Counted from the first letter of the stretch, positions 1-10,132 are shown. The stretch is 22,500 nt of DNA from Eimeria necatrix (GCF_000499385.1 NW_013654335.1:1-22500), one strand, 5' to 3'. Numbers and translations: made by a program. Notes: generated from the sequence alone by a model not told the origin.

Positions 1-79
1 GGGGGGGGGGGGGGGGGGCCCCGGGGGGGCCCCCGGCGGGGGGGGGGGGGGGGGGGGGGGGGGCCCCCGGGGGCCCCAC
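1..79. repeat. G/C homopolymer block
   Basis: The first 79 bases are almost only G with short C blocks. This may be an extreme GGGGCCCC-type repeat like those at 6.0, 11.2 and 13.6 kb, or a low-quality contig end. The sequence alone does not decide which. Confidence 0.7.
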
Positions 80-120
80 CGTGGAGGAAGTCGACTGATC
101 GCCGTCGCTTTCTCGCGCTT

Positions 121-884
121 TTGCTCCCCATTATTCATTATTATTCTATTATTATTATTCTATTATTCTATTATTATTATTACTCGCGTTATTTCCGAGC
201 TCGCTGGCCTCCCTCCCCGCGAACAGAGCCGGGGGCGGACGCCGGCCGCCGCGCGCGCGGGTGCGGTGTACGTACACCCCGCGCTGAGAGGCTCCGCATT
301 TGCCGCGAGCTGCCTTTCCTAGAGTTGCTTTCTTGTTGCCGTTACTTCTGTTATTATTATTATTGTTGTTCCTATTATTATTATTGTTGTTCTTCTTCTC
401 TTTCTTCTGCGTTTCTAAAGTTTTTTGCGAGCTGCAGCAGCTGCAGCAGCTGCGGCGGCGACCACACGGGCGCGCGTCTCGGAACAGCTGGCTGGCGCCA
501 CTAGTGCAACATCAAGAAACCTATTTATATTATTCTTTTTCCATCTCGCGTTCCTAATTTACTTCTTATTTGCCATTATTTATTTAATTAGCAATTAAAT
601 TGTTAAAATTCAGTCTTTGCTGCACAGTTTGATGTATTATATTCATTTCAGTTCAGTTCAGCAGCAGTTAAGTTATAGTTGCAGAGGAAGAGTCCGAAGC
701 TGCTGCAGCGCATTTTATTTATTTATTTATTTTATTTTATTTTGTTTTGGGATTTTAGGAGTTGTTTTATTTATTTTTTTATTTATTTTATTTTGTTTTG
801 GGATTTTAGGAGTTGTTTTTTCTATTTCGCCGTTTTAGCGTTTAAATTTGCTGCAGATTAGTTGGCTTTTCAAATGCCATTTAC
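121..884. other. Non-coding AT-rich region, short duplications
   Basis: No gene is recognised here. There are TTA/TTG-type trinucleotide stretches at about 137-180 and 345-395. A GTACGTAC palindrome lies at 265-278. A short segment (TTTGTTTTGGGATTTTAGGA) is duplicated at about 741-768 and 791-819, roughly 51 bp apart. Open frames here are short and low-complexity. Confidence 0.5.
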
Positions 885-1384
885 TGCTGCCGCATGCATG
901 CACTTTGTTGCTGCTGCTGCATGCATGCACTTTGTTGCTGCTGCTGCTGCTACATGCACTTTGTTGCTGCTGCGGGCATTTTGTTGCTGCTGCATGCACT
1001 TTGTTGCTGTTGCTGTTGCTGCTGCATGCACTTTGTTGCTGCTGCGGGCATTTTGTTGCTGCTGCAGGCGTTTTGCTGCTGCTGCAGGCGTTTGTTTTGC
1101 TGCCGGTAGATGAACTTTGTTGCTGCTGCATGAAATCTTTTGCTGCTGCATGAAATCTTTATTGCTGCTGTTGGCACTACCTTGCTGCTGCATGCATTTT
1201 GTTGCTGCTGCATGCGCTTTGTTGCTGCTGCATGCGCTTTCTTGCATGCATTTTGTTGCTGCTGCATGCGTTTTTTGCATGCATTTTGTTGCTGCTGCAT
1301 GCGTTTTTTGCATGCATTTTGTTGCTGCTGCATGCGCTTTTTTGCATGCACTGTGCTGCTGCTGCATGCGCTTTTTGCTGCTAC
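885..1384. repeat. GCATGCA / TTTGTTGCTGCTGC tandem array
   Basis: TTTGTTGCTGCTGC units alternate with ATGCATGCA or GCATGCG blocks. From about 1237 to 1370 the array is a regular 33-bp unit (six T, GCATGCATTTTG, TTGCTGCTGCATGCG) repeated about four times. Several frames on both strands stay open only because the unit has no stops and a length divisible by three. No protein-like, non-repetitive segment is attached. Confidence 0.8.
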
Positions 1385-1489
1385 TTTTTGAAATCTATTT
1401 TGTGGCTTTGTTGTGCAGCAGTGAAAAAGATTGGCAAAAGTTTTTGTAAAGTATTTAAATGAAGTACAAATGCTTTTGTACTTTTTAAA

Positions 1490-2420
1490 CTTTATACATT
1501 AAACTTTATATAGAAAACAAATATATATATAAATATTATATATGTATATATATATTATATATATAATATATATAATATATATATTATATATATATATATA
1601 TAAATGTATGTGTAGTGAGAAAGTGTATGTAGATTATTAAATACATTTGAATATAATAATGTGTTTTAGAGTTTATATTTATTTGTGTGATATTACATTT
1701 GAATTCCATTAAAAGTATATTATTATGGATGTTATTGCATGCATATATCTATACATACATATAAATATATATATATATTATATATATATATATAATATTA
1801 TTTATGTAATATATATATATATATATATTACGTATGCAGATATATATTATATATTCATTATTATATACAATGTATATAGATATTATATATATACACTATA
1901 TTACATAGATATATATTATATATACATTGTTATATAATATATATATATATATATTTATTACATTATATATGTAGATCTGTATTATATATTCATTATTATA
2001 TAAAATATATAATATATATAATATATTACATATGTACATATATATTTTATATTCATTATTATATACAATATTTGTAGGTATGTATATATATTATATTACA
2101 TATGTAGATATATATATATTATTTATTATATACAAAATATATTCACAAATGTAATATAATAAGTATATAATGTAACACAACAAAGTAAGTATCATAATAA
2201 ATATATATATAATATATATTATATAAATAAATTATATATATATATAATAAATTATATATAATATAAATATATTACAATATTATATATACATTATATTATA
2301 TATATATATTTAGAGAATATATAATATATAATATATAATATATAATATATATAATATATAATATATAATATATATTTAAATATTACATTAGATATAATAT
2401 ATTCTCCAAATACATATTTT
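1490..2420. repeat. (AT)n-rich block
   Basis: About 930 bases of almost pure A and T, dominated by ATATAT/TATATA with TATTCATTATTATATA motifs recurring near 1850, 1985 and 2050. There is no credible coding content. It is probably intergenic low-complexity DNA. Confidence 0.85.
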
Positions 2421-2516
2421 GCATGCAATTAATTTTATAAAGTGTAATTGCTTTTCTTAAAAGCAGAATTTCTTAAAGTGCATTTTGTGGCTGCTTCAAA
2501 CCAAAAGATTTATTTA

Positions 2517-3122
2517 TAATTTAATTTGCTGCTGCAGCAAAACTTTATTTATAATTTAATTTGCTGCTGCAGCAAAACTCTATTTATTATTTAGTTGCTG
2601 CTGCAGCAAAACTTCATTTATCATTTAATTGCTGCTGCAGCAGAGCTTTATTTATTACTTAATTGCTGCTGCAGCAGAACTTTATTTGCTGTTTAATTGC
2701 CTTAATTGCTGCTGCAGCAGAACTTTATTTGCTGTTTAATTGCTGCAGCAGCAAAACATGAATTATTTATTATCCAACTTGCTGCAGCAGCAGAAGCTGA
2801 CTTCACTTATTATTTAATTTGCTGCAGCAGCAGAACTTGAACTACTTATTGCTATGTTGCTGCAGCAGCAGCAGCAGCAGCAGCAGAACATGAATTACTT
2901 ATTATTTAATTTGCTGCAGCAGCAGAACTTCAACTATTTATTAATTGCTGCAGCAGCAAAACATAAAGTATTTAATACTTAATTGCTGCAGCAGCAGAAC
3001 TTGAACTATTAATTATTTAATTTGCTGCAGCAGCAGCACTTGATTTATTAATTATTTAATTTGCTGCAGCAGCAGCACCTGACTTATTAATTATTTAATT
3101 TGCTGCAGCAGCAGAACTTGAA
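2517..3122. repeat. Array of CTGCAG-centred units with AT spacers
   Basis: About 16 short GC-rich cores (GCTGCTGCAGCA or GCTGCAGCAGCA) are separated by TTTATTATTTAATT-like spacers at a rough 35-50 bp period. The left copies carry the long CTG arm before the central CTGCAG. From about 2740 onward the long arm lies after it, while the AT flanks keep their orientation. No gene is recognised. Confidence 0.75.
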
Positions 3123-3169
3123 GAAGATAATTCGAAATTGAAGTTTTGGAATTAATATTTAATTTTTAT

Positions 3170-3606
3170 TCTCTTTCTTGTTTTAAATAAATATTCAATT
3201 GAAGTTTCTTCTTTTGTTTTAAAATTAATATTTCTTTTTACTTTGTGTTTTAAATTAATATTTCTTTTTATTTTGTTTCAAAATTAATATTTATTTTTAT
3301 TTTGTTTTAAAATTAATGTTTGTTTTTACTCTTGTTTTAAAATTAATATTTGTTTTTATTTGTTTTAAAATTAACATTTGTTTTTATTTTGCTTTAAAAT
3401 TAATATTTGTTTTCATCTTTTGTTTTAAAATTAATATTTGTTTTTTGTTTTAAAATTAATATTTGTTTTTATTTTGTGCTTTAAAATTAATATTTTTTTT
3501 ATTTTGTTTTAAAATTAATATTTGTTTTTATTTGTTTTAAAATTAATATGTTTTTATTTTGTTTTAAAATTAATTTGTTTTTATTTTGTTTTAAAATTAA
3601 TATTTG
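3170..3606. repeat. 30-bp AT-rich tandem repeat
   Basis: A unit close to TTTGTTTTAAAATTAATATT plus a T-rich tail is repeated roughly 14 times with small length changes (about 24-33 bp). It is non-coding, with TAA/TTA in several frames. Confidence 0.8.
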
Positions 3607-3684
3607 TTTTTATTTTTCGTTTTAAACGAACAATTTCTGTTTTCACTTAATGGAGCCCTAGAGCCCACTGTGAGCTGCAGGTGC

Positions 3685-4095
3685 TGCAGCAGCAAACGCT
3701 GCTGCTGCAGCTCCTTTGCTGCAGCAGCACAAACTGCTGCTGCAGCTTCTCTGCTGCAGCAGCACAAACTGCTGCTGCAGGTTCTGTGCTGCAGTAGCTT
3801 AAACTGCTGCTGCAGCTGCTTTGCTGCAGCAGCGAAAACTGCTGCTGCAGGTTCTCCGCTGGAGTAGCTTAAACTGCTGCTGCTGCAGCTGCTTTGCTGC
3901 AGCAGCGGGAACTGCTGCTGCAGGTTCTGTGCTGTAGTAGCTTAAACTGCTGCTGCTGCTGCTTTGCTGCAGCAGCGAAAACTGCTGCTGCAGGTTCTGT
4001 GCTGCAGCAGCGAACACTGCTGCTGCAGGTTCTGTGCTGCAGCAGCGAAAACTGCTGCTGCAGCTGCTTCGCTGCAGCAGCAAGAAGGAAGCAGA
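3685..4095. repeat. 35-bp CTG/CAG tandem repeat
   Basis: The unit is AAACTGCTGCTGCAGGTTCT followed by GTGCTGCAGCAGCGA. Successive GAA(A/C)ACTG landmarks at 3977, 4012 and 4047 are exactly 35 bp apart. Because 35 is not a multiple of three, each unit changes reading frame. The array is therefore unlikely to be selected as protein, unlike the trinucleotide tracts further right. Confidence 0.8.
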
Positions 4096-4787
4096 CGGCT
4101 CCAGTTGCAGCGGCAGCAGGCTCGCCTTCTCGAGTTGCTTTTGTGCAAGTTGCACTTTGAATTAATTGTTTTATTTGGAGAAAAGAAAAGAAAAAAGCCT
4201 TTTATTTTCGGCTTTTTATTGCGAAGTGCGAAGATTTGCATGCAAGTGCAGGCCCTGGCAGTTCTCGCGCATGCAGCAGCAAGAAGAGCGCGCTGCAGCA
4301 AAGTGCATGCGGCCTCAGTTGCCATTGGAAATGGTTTTCTTTTCGTTTTAATTTTGAATCGGAAAGAGAAAAAGAAAAAGTCCAAAAGGTTTGCTGCTGC
4401 TTCCAAAGCTCTTCTTTTATTGCAAGATCGCGGCGAGCTGCGCGCCGAGCCGTTCAACTTCCGTCTTGAATTCAACATCCGCGAGTCCAGCGGATTCGCT
4501 TCGTCCAAAGGACTCAATTAATCCACAAAGCAATTAATTTTATTAATTCCATTAATGCAATTGACCCAATTAAAGTTAAATCGCCGCGCTGCAGCAGCTG
4601 CTGCAGTTCCTCCGCACATCCGCAAGTGCTGCAGCGCGAGCGCTTTCCGCAGCAGCAAACTTGAACGGGCTTCGCCTGCGGAAAGTCCCAAACGGCTGCT
4701 CCATTGGCGCTTTTAAGTGGCTAAATAAGTTAAAATAAAAGCTAAATAAAGGAATTAAAGGTTCGAACTGCGGCGGAGCGGCAGTGG
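4096..4787. other. No gene recognised
   Basis: Mixed-composition sequence with CAG-rich patches (about 4270-4305 and 4590-4665) and AT-rich patches. Frames on both strands lack ATG-supported, protein-like structure. A distal exon of an unseen gene cannot be excluded around 4380-4520. Confidence 0.4.
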
Positions 4788-4970
4788 TCACTCCACAGGG
4801 TCCAGCTGGAAGTCCGGCTTCTCGTTTCGGCTGGCGCCGCTCTCCGTGTTGGTCACGAAGATCGCTGCGATCACCAGCAGCGGAGAAAAGGCAATTAAAA
4901 GCTTTATTAAGTCCCACAGCAGCCACAAATAGCCCAAGTTCCAGAGGCCGGCGCCCTCAGTGTCTTGCAT
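4788..4970 (-). CDS. Possible small single-pass membrane protein (60 aa)
   Basis: A complete ATG-to-stop frame of 60 codons. It starts at ATG 4970-4968 and ends at TGA 4790-4788. A short polar N-terminus (MQDTEGAG) is followed by an aromatic/hydrophobic stretch at about residues 9-40 containing YLWLLWDLIKLL and FSPLLVIAAIF, enough for one or two membrane spans. A hydrophilic tail ends in DFQLDPVE. It is one of the few non-repetitive, protein-like frames in the left third. No family is recognised. It could be a complete small gene (for example a small organelle-membrane subunit) or the last exon of a spliced gene. The upstream base at -3 is A, compatible with eukaryotic initiation. Coding status is inferred from composition only. 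Confidence 0.4.
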   Translation of the reverse strand: MQDTEGAGLWNLGYLWLLWDLIKLLIAFSPLLVIAAIFVTNTESGASRNEKPDFQLDPVE

Positions 4971-6020
4971 CTTCAGCAGGCGCCCAGAAACGCGGTCCGA
5001 TGACTTGAATGCAAGTTGAATGCAGAATGCAAGTTGAACGCAGCCAGCGGGCGAGCCCCAGGCCCCGCCACCCCGGAAAGCTGAGCCTTTTGGCTTTAAA
5101 AAGACTAAGGGAAGGTCTATTTAATTAATTTTCCCTTTTTAAAGTTCGCCACGGCGAGAAGAAAACGAGGCAGCAGCTCCCGCTGCAGACGCTGGAACTG
5201 GACGCAGCTGCCGCCGACGCAAACAGCCCCCAAAATCGAGGCTTTAAGGCTCCTGAAAGACTTTAAGGCTTTAATTTTCCGCTAAATTATTTAAACTCCG
5301 ACGAAACTGAACTCAACAAGGGGTTTTGGGCCGAGACAGAAGAGAACGGAGGCGCCGCAGCAGCCGCCAAATCCTTTGTGCCTGTACGGGGCTGTCAGCA
5401 TGCTTGCTGCAGCCCAACTAGGAAAGCAGCTCCTTTGCATTCTAATTTTCCACTTTTCACTTTTTTATTCATTTTAAATCTATTTGCGCAGCCTGCGAGG
5501 AAGCAGAAGCCTTTGAACGGAGCTGCTCTGCTGCAGCGCGCGAGGCTCCGCAGGTTTCGAGCTGCAGCAGCTGCTGCTGCAGCTGCTGCAGCAGCAACAG
5601 CGGGAAGCTGTCTTTAAACAAACTCATGTGCTTTAAATTGAATTTCTTTTCTTACTTTGAGGAAATTGCAATAGAAATAATCCATGGAACAGACAAGAGC
5701 GAGAGCCAAGCTTTCTCCCGAGTCGCTTGCCTGCACCCTCCGGCTCGCCTGTGCATGCTTCAAAAGCCCTGCATTTCCTTGTTTTTGCTCCAAAAAGTAT
5801 ATCCACATAAAAATAAACATTTAATTCATTTTAGAATCAAAATCTGCATGCAAAAACATATCTAGACACCTATAAATGTGCAACGCATGCAGCAATGCCT
5901 GCACTTTGCATGCGCTCACGCACACAAGAACAGCCAACAAACACGCTGAGGAATGCCCCAGCTGCCGTTCTATTAAGAAAAAACCTTAAAGACCCTCTGG
6001 GCCCCCTTCTGGTCTGGTGT
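4971..6020. other. No gene recognised
   Basis: Mixed sequence with scattered TGCAAGTTGAA-type repeats near 5010-5040. A CTGCAGCAGCTGCTG cluster lies at about 5560-5600 and GCATGC motifs at 5751-5915. Open frames of 60-80 codons on either strand lack recognisable motifs. Confidence 0.4.
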
Positions 6021-6023
6021 GGC

Positions 6024-6300
6024 AGCTGGGGGGCCCGCCAGGGGCCCCCCAGGGGCCCCCCGGGGGCCCCCAAGCGCCACCTAGGGGCCCCTCAGGGGCC
6101 CCCAAGCGCCTCCTAGGGGCCAGCGAAGGGGCCCTTCCGGGGCTCCCAAGTGCCTTTTGAAGGGTCACCTAGGGGCCCCCAGGGGGCCCCCGGCGGGGCC
6201 CCCAGGGCCCACTCTGGGGCCCCCTGGGGGGCCCCTGGCGGGGCCCCCCAGGGGGCCCCAGAGTGGGTGCCGGGGCCCCCCAGGGGGCCCCAAAGGGCCA
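6024..6300. repeat. GGGGCCCC array
   Basis: Tandem GGGGCCCC/GGGGGCCCCC blocks are separated by CAG, CAAGCGCC, CTAG or AGAGTGGG spacers. Every frame reads as Gly/Pro/Ala-rich protein, so open frames here carry no coding evidence. Similar arrays recur at 11.18-11.25 and 13.55-13.80 kb. Confidence 0.8.
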
Positions 6301-6463
6301 GTTTGGGGGCCAGAAGTGCTGCCTTGTTGCTGCTGCTAGCTGCTGCGGGGGCCCCGGGCTTTGGTTTGCTGCAGTTGGAAGAATGGCATTTGAACTTCAA
6401 ATGAAGAAAAGTGAAAAGTCGAAGTGGAAAGAACTGCAGCCCCGGCGGGCGTGGGTCCGCGAG

Positions 6464-6476
6464 CTGTACATACACC
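6464..6476. repeat. GTAC-palindrome element (variant)
   Basis: CTGTACATACACC. On the minus strand it reads CTTCAG-GTGTATGTACAG, the same arrangement as at 20142. Confidence 0.6.
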
Positions 6477-6522
6477 TGAAGGAGCTGCATGCAGCGCCCC
6501 GAGAACTAGAAAGCCCCAAAAC

Positions 6523-6756
6523 GCATGCATGCGTCTTGCATGCGCATGCATGCAAAGCGCATGCATGCGCCTGCAGACGCATGCATGCACTTTGCAAACG
6601 CATGCATGCAGCGCATGCATGCAAAGCGCATGCATGCGCCTGCAGACGCATGCATGCACCTTGCAAACGCATGCATGCGTTGCATGCATGCGTTCTGAAG
6701 GCAGTTTGTGCTGCATGCATGCGTTCTGAAGGCAGTTTGTGCATGCGCGAAAAGCA
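6523..6756. repeat. GCATGCATGC cluster
   Basis: A dense run of GCATGCATGC cores, about a dozen in 230 bp. A longer unit (GCATGCATGCAAAGCGCATG and following bases through CTTTGCAAAC) is repeated with starts near 6544 and 6613. A second unit (GCATGCGTTCTGAAGGCAGT) is repeated near 6683 and 6714. All cores are perfect palindromes. TGCATGC is a known apicomplexan ApiAP2-type DNA-binding site; a regulatory role here is inference. Confidence 0.75.
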
Positions 6757-6867
6757 ACAAAAATAATGTACGAATAGGACGGGCCCTTCCCTGCTGCTAA
6801 GCATGCAAGTAAAGCAAAGTACAAACAGGAAAGAAGCAAGTCGAGTGCTGCAGCAAATGCTCACTGT

Positions 6868-6873
6868 CTCCTG

Positions 6874-6915
<42 letters not shown>
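6868..6915. repeat. (CTG)n tract
   Basis: Near-perfect CTG trinucleotide run at the left end of the 3-kb trinucleotide-biased block that follows. Confidence 0.85.
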
Positions 6916-6917
<2 letters not shown>

Positions 6918-6987
6918 CGTGCGGCTGCTGCAGCTGCTGCGTTCTTGCTGCTGCTGCGGCTTCTCGGCTTTTGCCTGCTGCAGCGCT

Positions 6988-9900
6988 TTACCCTCTCCTC
7001 CGCTGCTGCGGCTGTGCTGCTGCTGACGCTGGTGGTGGTGGTATTGGCCGCATTGCAAGTGCTGCTGCTGCTGGTGGCGCTGCTGCTGCTGCTTCTGGCT
7101 CTGCTGCTGCTTCTGGTGGCGCTGCTGCTGCTGCTTCTGGCGCTGCTGCTGCTTCTGGTGGCGCTGCTGCTGCTGCTTCCGGCGCTGCTGCTGCTTCTGG
7201 TGGCGCTGCTGCTGCTGCTTCTGGCGCTGCTGCTGCTTCTGGTGGCGCTGCTGCTGCTGCTGCTGGCGCTGCTGCTGCTTCTGGTGGCGCTGCTGCTGCT
7301 GCTTCTGGCGCTGCTGCTGCTTTTGGTGGCGCTGCTGCTGCTGCTGGTAGCGCGGCTGCTGCTGCTGCTTCTGGTGGCGCTGCTGCTGCTGCTGCTGGTA
7401 GCGCTGCTGCTGCTATTGCTGCTGGCGCTGCTGCTGCTGCTGCTGCTGCTGGCGCTGCTGCTGCTGCTGCTGGCGCTGCTGCTGCTGCTGCTGCCGCTGG
7501 TGGCGCTGCTGCTGCCGGTGGTGTTGCTTCTGCCGGTGCTGCTGGTGCTGCTTCTTCATCTGTTGTTGTTGCCTCTGCAGGCTTTGTTGCTGCTGCTGCT
7601 GTGGGTATGGACTTGGGTGGTGCTGCTGCTGCTGCTGCTGCTTCTGGTGGTACTGCTGCTGCTGCTGTTGGAGGTGCTTCTGGTGGTACTGCTGCTGCTG
7701 CTGTTGGAAGTGCTTCTGGTGGTACTGCTGCTGCTGCTGCTGCTGTTGGTGGTGCTTCTGGTGGTGCTGCTGTTGTTGCTGCTGTTGCTGTTGCTGTTGG
7801 TTGTGCTTCTAATGGTGCTGCTGTTGCTGCTGCTGTTGGTTGCGCTTCTAGTGATGCTGCTGTTGTTGCTGCTGTTGTTGCTGCTGTTGGTTGTGCTTCT
7901 AGTGTTGTTACTTTTGCTGTTGCTGCTGGTTGTGCTTGTAATGGTGCTGCTGTTGCTGCTGCTGTTGCTGCTGCTGTCGCTGCTGCTGCTGCCAGTGTGG
8001 CTGCTTCTGGTGCTGCTGCTGGTGCTGTTGCTGTTTCCGTCACAGTTGCTGCTAGATGTGCTGCTGCTGCCAATGTTGCTGTTGCTGTCTGTGTTCTTTC
8101 TGGATGTGGTGCATCTCGTGCTGCTGCTGCTGCTGCTGGCGTTGCTGCTGCTGCTGCTGCTGGCGTTGCTGCTGCTGGTTGTGCTGCCCCTGCTGCGTGT
8201 GTCGTTTCTGGTGTTGCTGCTGGTGTTGCTGCTGCTGCTGCTGTTGGTGGTGTTGCTGCTGCTGCTGTTGTTGGTGGTGTTGCTGCTGCTGCTGCTGTTG
8301 GCGGTATTGCTGCTGCTACTTGTGTTGCCTCAGCTGCGTGTGTCGTTTCTGCTGCTGCTGCTGCTGCTCTTGGCTGTGTTGCTGCTGCTGGTTGTGTTGC
8401 CTCTGCTCCGTCTGTCCTTTCTGGTTTTGCTGCTGGTGTTGCTGCTGCTGCTGCTGTTGGTTGTGTTGCTGCTGCTGGCTGTGTCGCCTCTGCTTCGTGT
8501 GTTGTTTCTGGTGTTGCTGCTGGTGCTGCTGCTGCTGCTGCTGTTGGTTGTGTTGCTGCTGCTGGTTGTGTTGCCTCTGCTTCGTCTGTCGATTCTGGTG
8601 TTGCTGCTGGTGTTGCTGCTGCTGCTGCTGCTTCTGTTGCTGCTGCTGTCGGTGGCGTTGTTGCTGCTTCTGCTGTTGGTTGTGTTTCTGTTGCTGCTGT
8701 TAGTGGTGTTTCTGCTGCTGCTGCTGCTGCTGTTGGTTGTGTTGCTGCTGCTGCTGCTGTTGGTTGTGTCGCCTCTGCTTCGTCTGTCGTCTCTGGTGTT
8801 GCTGCTGGCGTTGCTGCTGCTGCTGCTGCTGGGTCTGTTGCTGTTGCTGCTGCTGCTGGGTCTGTTGCTGCTGCTGGCACTGTTGCTGCTGGTTCTGCTG
8901 CTTCTTGAGGTGCCGTTGGCGGCATTTCTGCTGCTGCTGCTGCTAAGGCCGCCGCTACGAACGCTGCTGCTGCTTTTTCTTCATCTGTTTGTGCTGCTGT
9001 TGCTGCGTCTGCTGCTGCTTCCATTGCGTCTGCCACTTTTCTTGCTGCTGCAACTAGTGCTGCAGTTTGTGTTGCTGCTTCGGACTTTTCTGCACCAAGT
9101 GCTGCTGCTTCTGCTGCTGCTGCTGCTGCTGCCGCTGCTACTGCAAGCGCCGCGTGGACTGCTGGTGCTGCTTCTGCTGCTTGCTTTGCTGCTTCGCCTA
9201 CTGCTGCTGAAGCCATTACTACTGTTGCCAGCTGTGCTGCAGCTGCTGCGTGTGCTGCTGCTGCTACGTGTGCTGCTGCTTCAAGTCGTGCTGCTGCTGC
9301 TGTCGGCGCTGCTGCTTCTGGAGCCAGTGGTGCCGCTGCTGGTGGCGTTTCCGGCGTTGCTGCTGCTGCTGCTGGTGTGTCTTCTGCTGCTGCAGCTGCT
9401 GGTGGTTGCGTTGCTGCTGCTGGCTTTGCTGCTGCAGCTGCTGCAGTTGATGTTGCTGCTTCTTTCGGCTTTGCTTTTGCTGCTGGCGCTCCTCTTTTTG
9501 CTTCTGTAGTTACAGCCACTTCATATATTATTGGTGTCGCCGTTGCTGCTGGCTCTGCTTCTGCTTCTGCTGCTGCAGTTGCTGCTGCTTGTGTTGCTGC
9601 TGCTTCCGTTGCTGCTGCTGCTGTTTGCATCCTTGCTGAGGGCGTCGCTTCCGGTGCACTATTCGCTGCCTTTGCGTGCGCTGCTTCTGCTGCTGCCTTT
9701 GCTGCTGCTGCTGCTGCTGCCCTTTCTGCTGCTGCTGTTGCTGCGTTCCGCTCTGCTGCTGCTTCCGCGTCTGCGCCCGTCAACTGAAGCAGCGGAAGGC
9801 GCTGCTGCTTCCCATTCCTTTTCTTCTTTGCTGACAGTCCTGCTGCCAACACAACGAGGCCCAGCCCCACTGTGAAAAAAGAAAGAGACAAACGATCCAA

Positions 9901-10016
9901 AATGCTTGCTGCTTGCCTCTCCCCTGGAGAGGCATCTCGCCGCATTCTGTAGCCCCGCCACCGCAGGCTGTCCAGCGCGCTCGCGGGCACTTGTTTGTAC
10001 TTGTTCAGATGCACTG
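6988..10016 (-). CDS. Ala-rich repeat protein with N-terminal hydrophobic segment (5' end uncertain)
   Basis: A stop-free minus-strand frame of about 1,000 codons. A clean intron may lie just upstream: donor CCG|GTAATC at 10088 and acceptor TTTCTCAG at 10017, 72 nt. The frame then reads a polar stretch, a possible start ATG at 9945 (MRRDASPGERQ), and a hydrophobic segment FFTVGLGLVVLAAGLSA followed by KKKR, resembling a signal peptide or signal anchor. The remainder is Ala with Thr, Pro, Glu and Gln. A middle part looks helical and less repetitive (about 9380-8900). After it come about 29-residue repeats (ATQPTAAAAATPAATPE type) and finally a 14-residue repeat (PPEAAAAPEAAAAA) near the C-terminus. 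No known domain is seen. The opposite strand is also open as Leu- or Ala/Gly-rich frames. The minus frame is preferred because it continues into non-repetitive sequence with a membrane segment. Internal splice sites are possible, including an acceptor-like TTTTTTCACAG at 9870. Confidence 0.5.
7065..7400. repeat. 42-bp tandem repeat (14 codons)
   Basis: The unit starts GGTGGCGCTGCTGCTGCTGC and ends CTGGCGCTGCTGCTGCTTCT. It repeats about six times and then decays into shorter (GCTGCTG) units. On the minus strand it encodes alternating PPEAAAA and PEAAAAA blocks. The length is divisible by three, as expected for a translated repeat. Confidence 0.75.
8190..8830. repeat. About 87-bp degenerate repeat (29 codons)
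   Basis: Blocks of the form TGCTTCGTSTGTCG, TTCTGGTGTTGCTGCTGGTG, (CTG)n, TTGGTTGTGTTGCTG recur. Two TGCTTCG landmarks at 8491 and 8578 are 87 bp apart. On the minus strand each block reads ATP-AATPE-T-EAEATQPAAATQPTA-type protein. Confidence 0.6.
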
Positions 10017-10088
10017 CTGAGAAATAAACAACAAAAACACAAAAATGCAAACAAAAATTCAAAAAAAATGCAAAAAAGGACAGATTAC
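10017..10088 (-). other. Candidate intron of the Ala-rich gene
   Basis: The transcript strand shows CCG|GTAATCTG, a long T-rich tract (TTTTTTGCATTTTTTTTGAA) and TTTATTTCTCAG|CAG. Length is 72 nt, divisible by three and without stops, so it is invisible to frame-only calling. Confidence 0.5.
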
Positions 10089-10132
10089 CGGTCAGATCAG
10101 CCGCGGATTCGCCACCGCGGGAATCCAGAGAT

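Noticed and set aside
885..1460. Several Cys/Leu or Gln/Ala frames
   Set aside because: All are frame variants of one TGC/GCATGC array with no unique segment.
1725..1937. Ile/Tyr-rich 70-codon frame
   Set aside because: Pure (AT)n repeat translation.
3942..4521. Overlapping plus (185 aa) and minus (191 aa) frames
   Set aside because: Half of each is the 35-bp out-of-phase repeat. The minus frame starts at a non-ATG codon and neither shows a recognisable domain.
5870..6339. Gly/Pro/Ala-rich frames on both strands
   Set aside because: Direct translation of GGGGCCCC units, open in all frames.
6803..9509. Plus-strand Ala/Gly-rich (701 aa) and Leu-rich (854 aa) frames
   Set aside because: They are the complementary and shifted readings of the same CTG-biased block. 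They consist only of repeat translation and do not extend into non-repetitive protein-like sequence.
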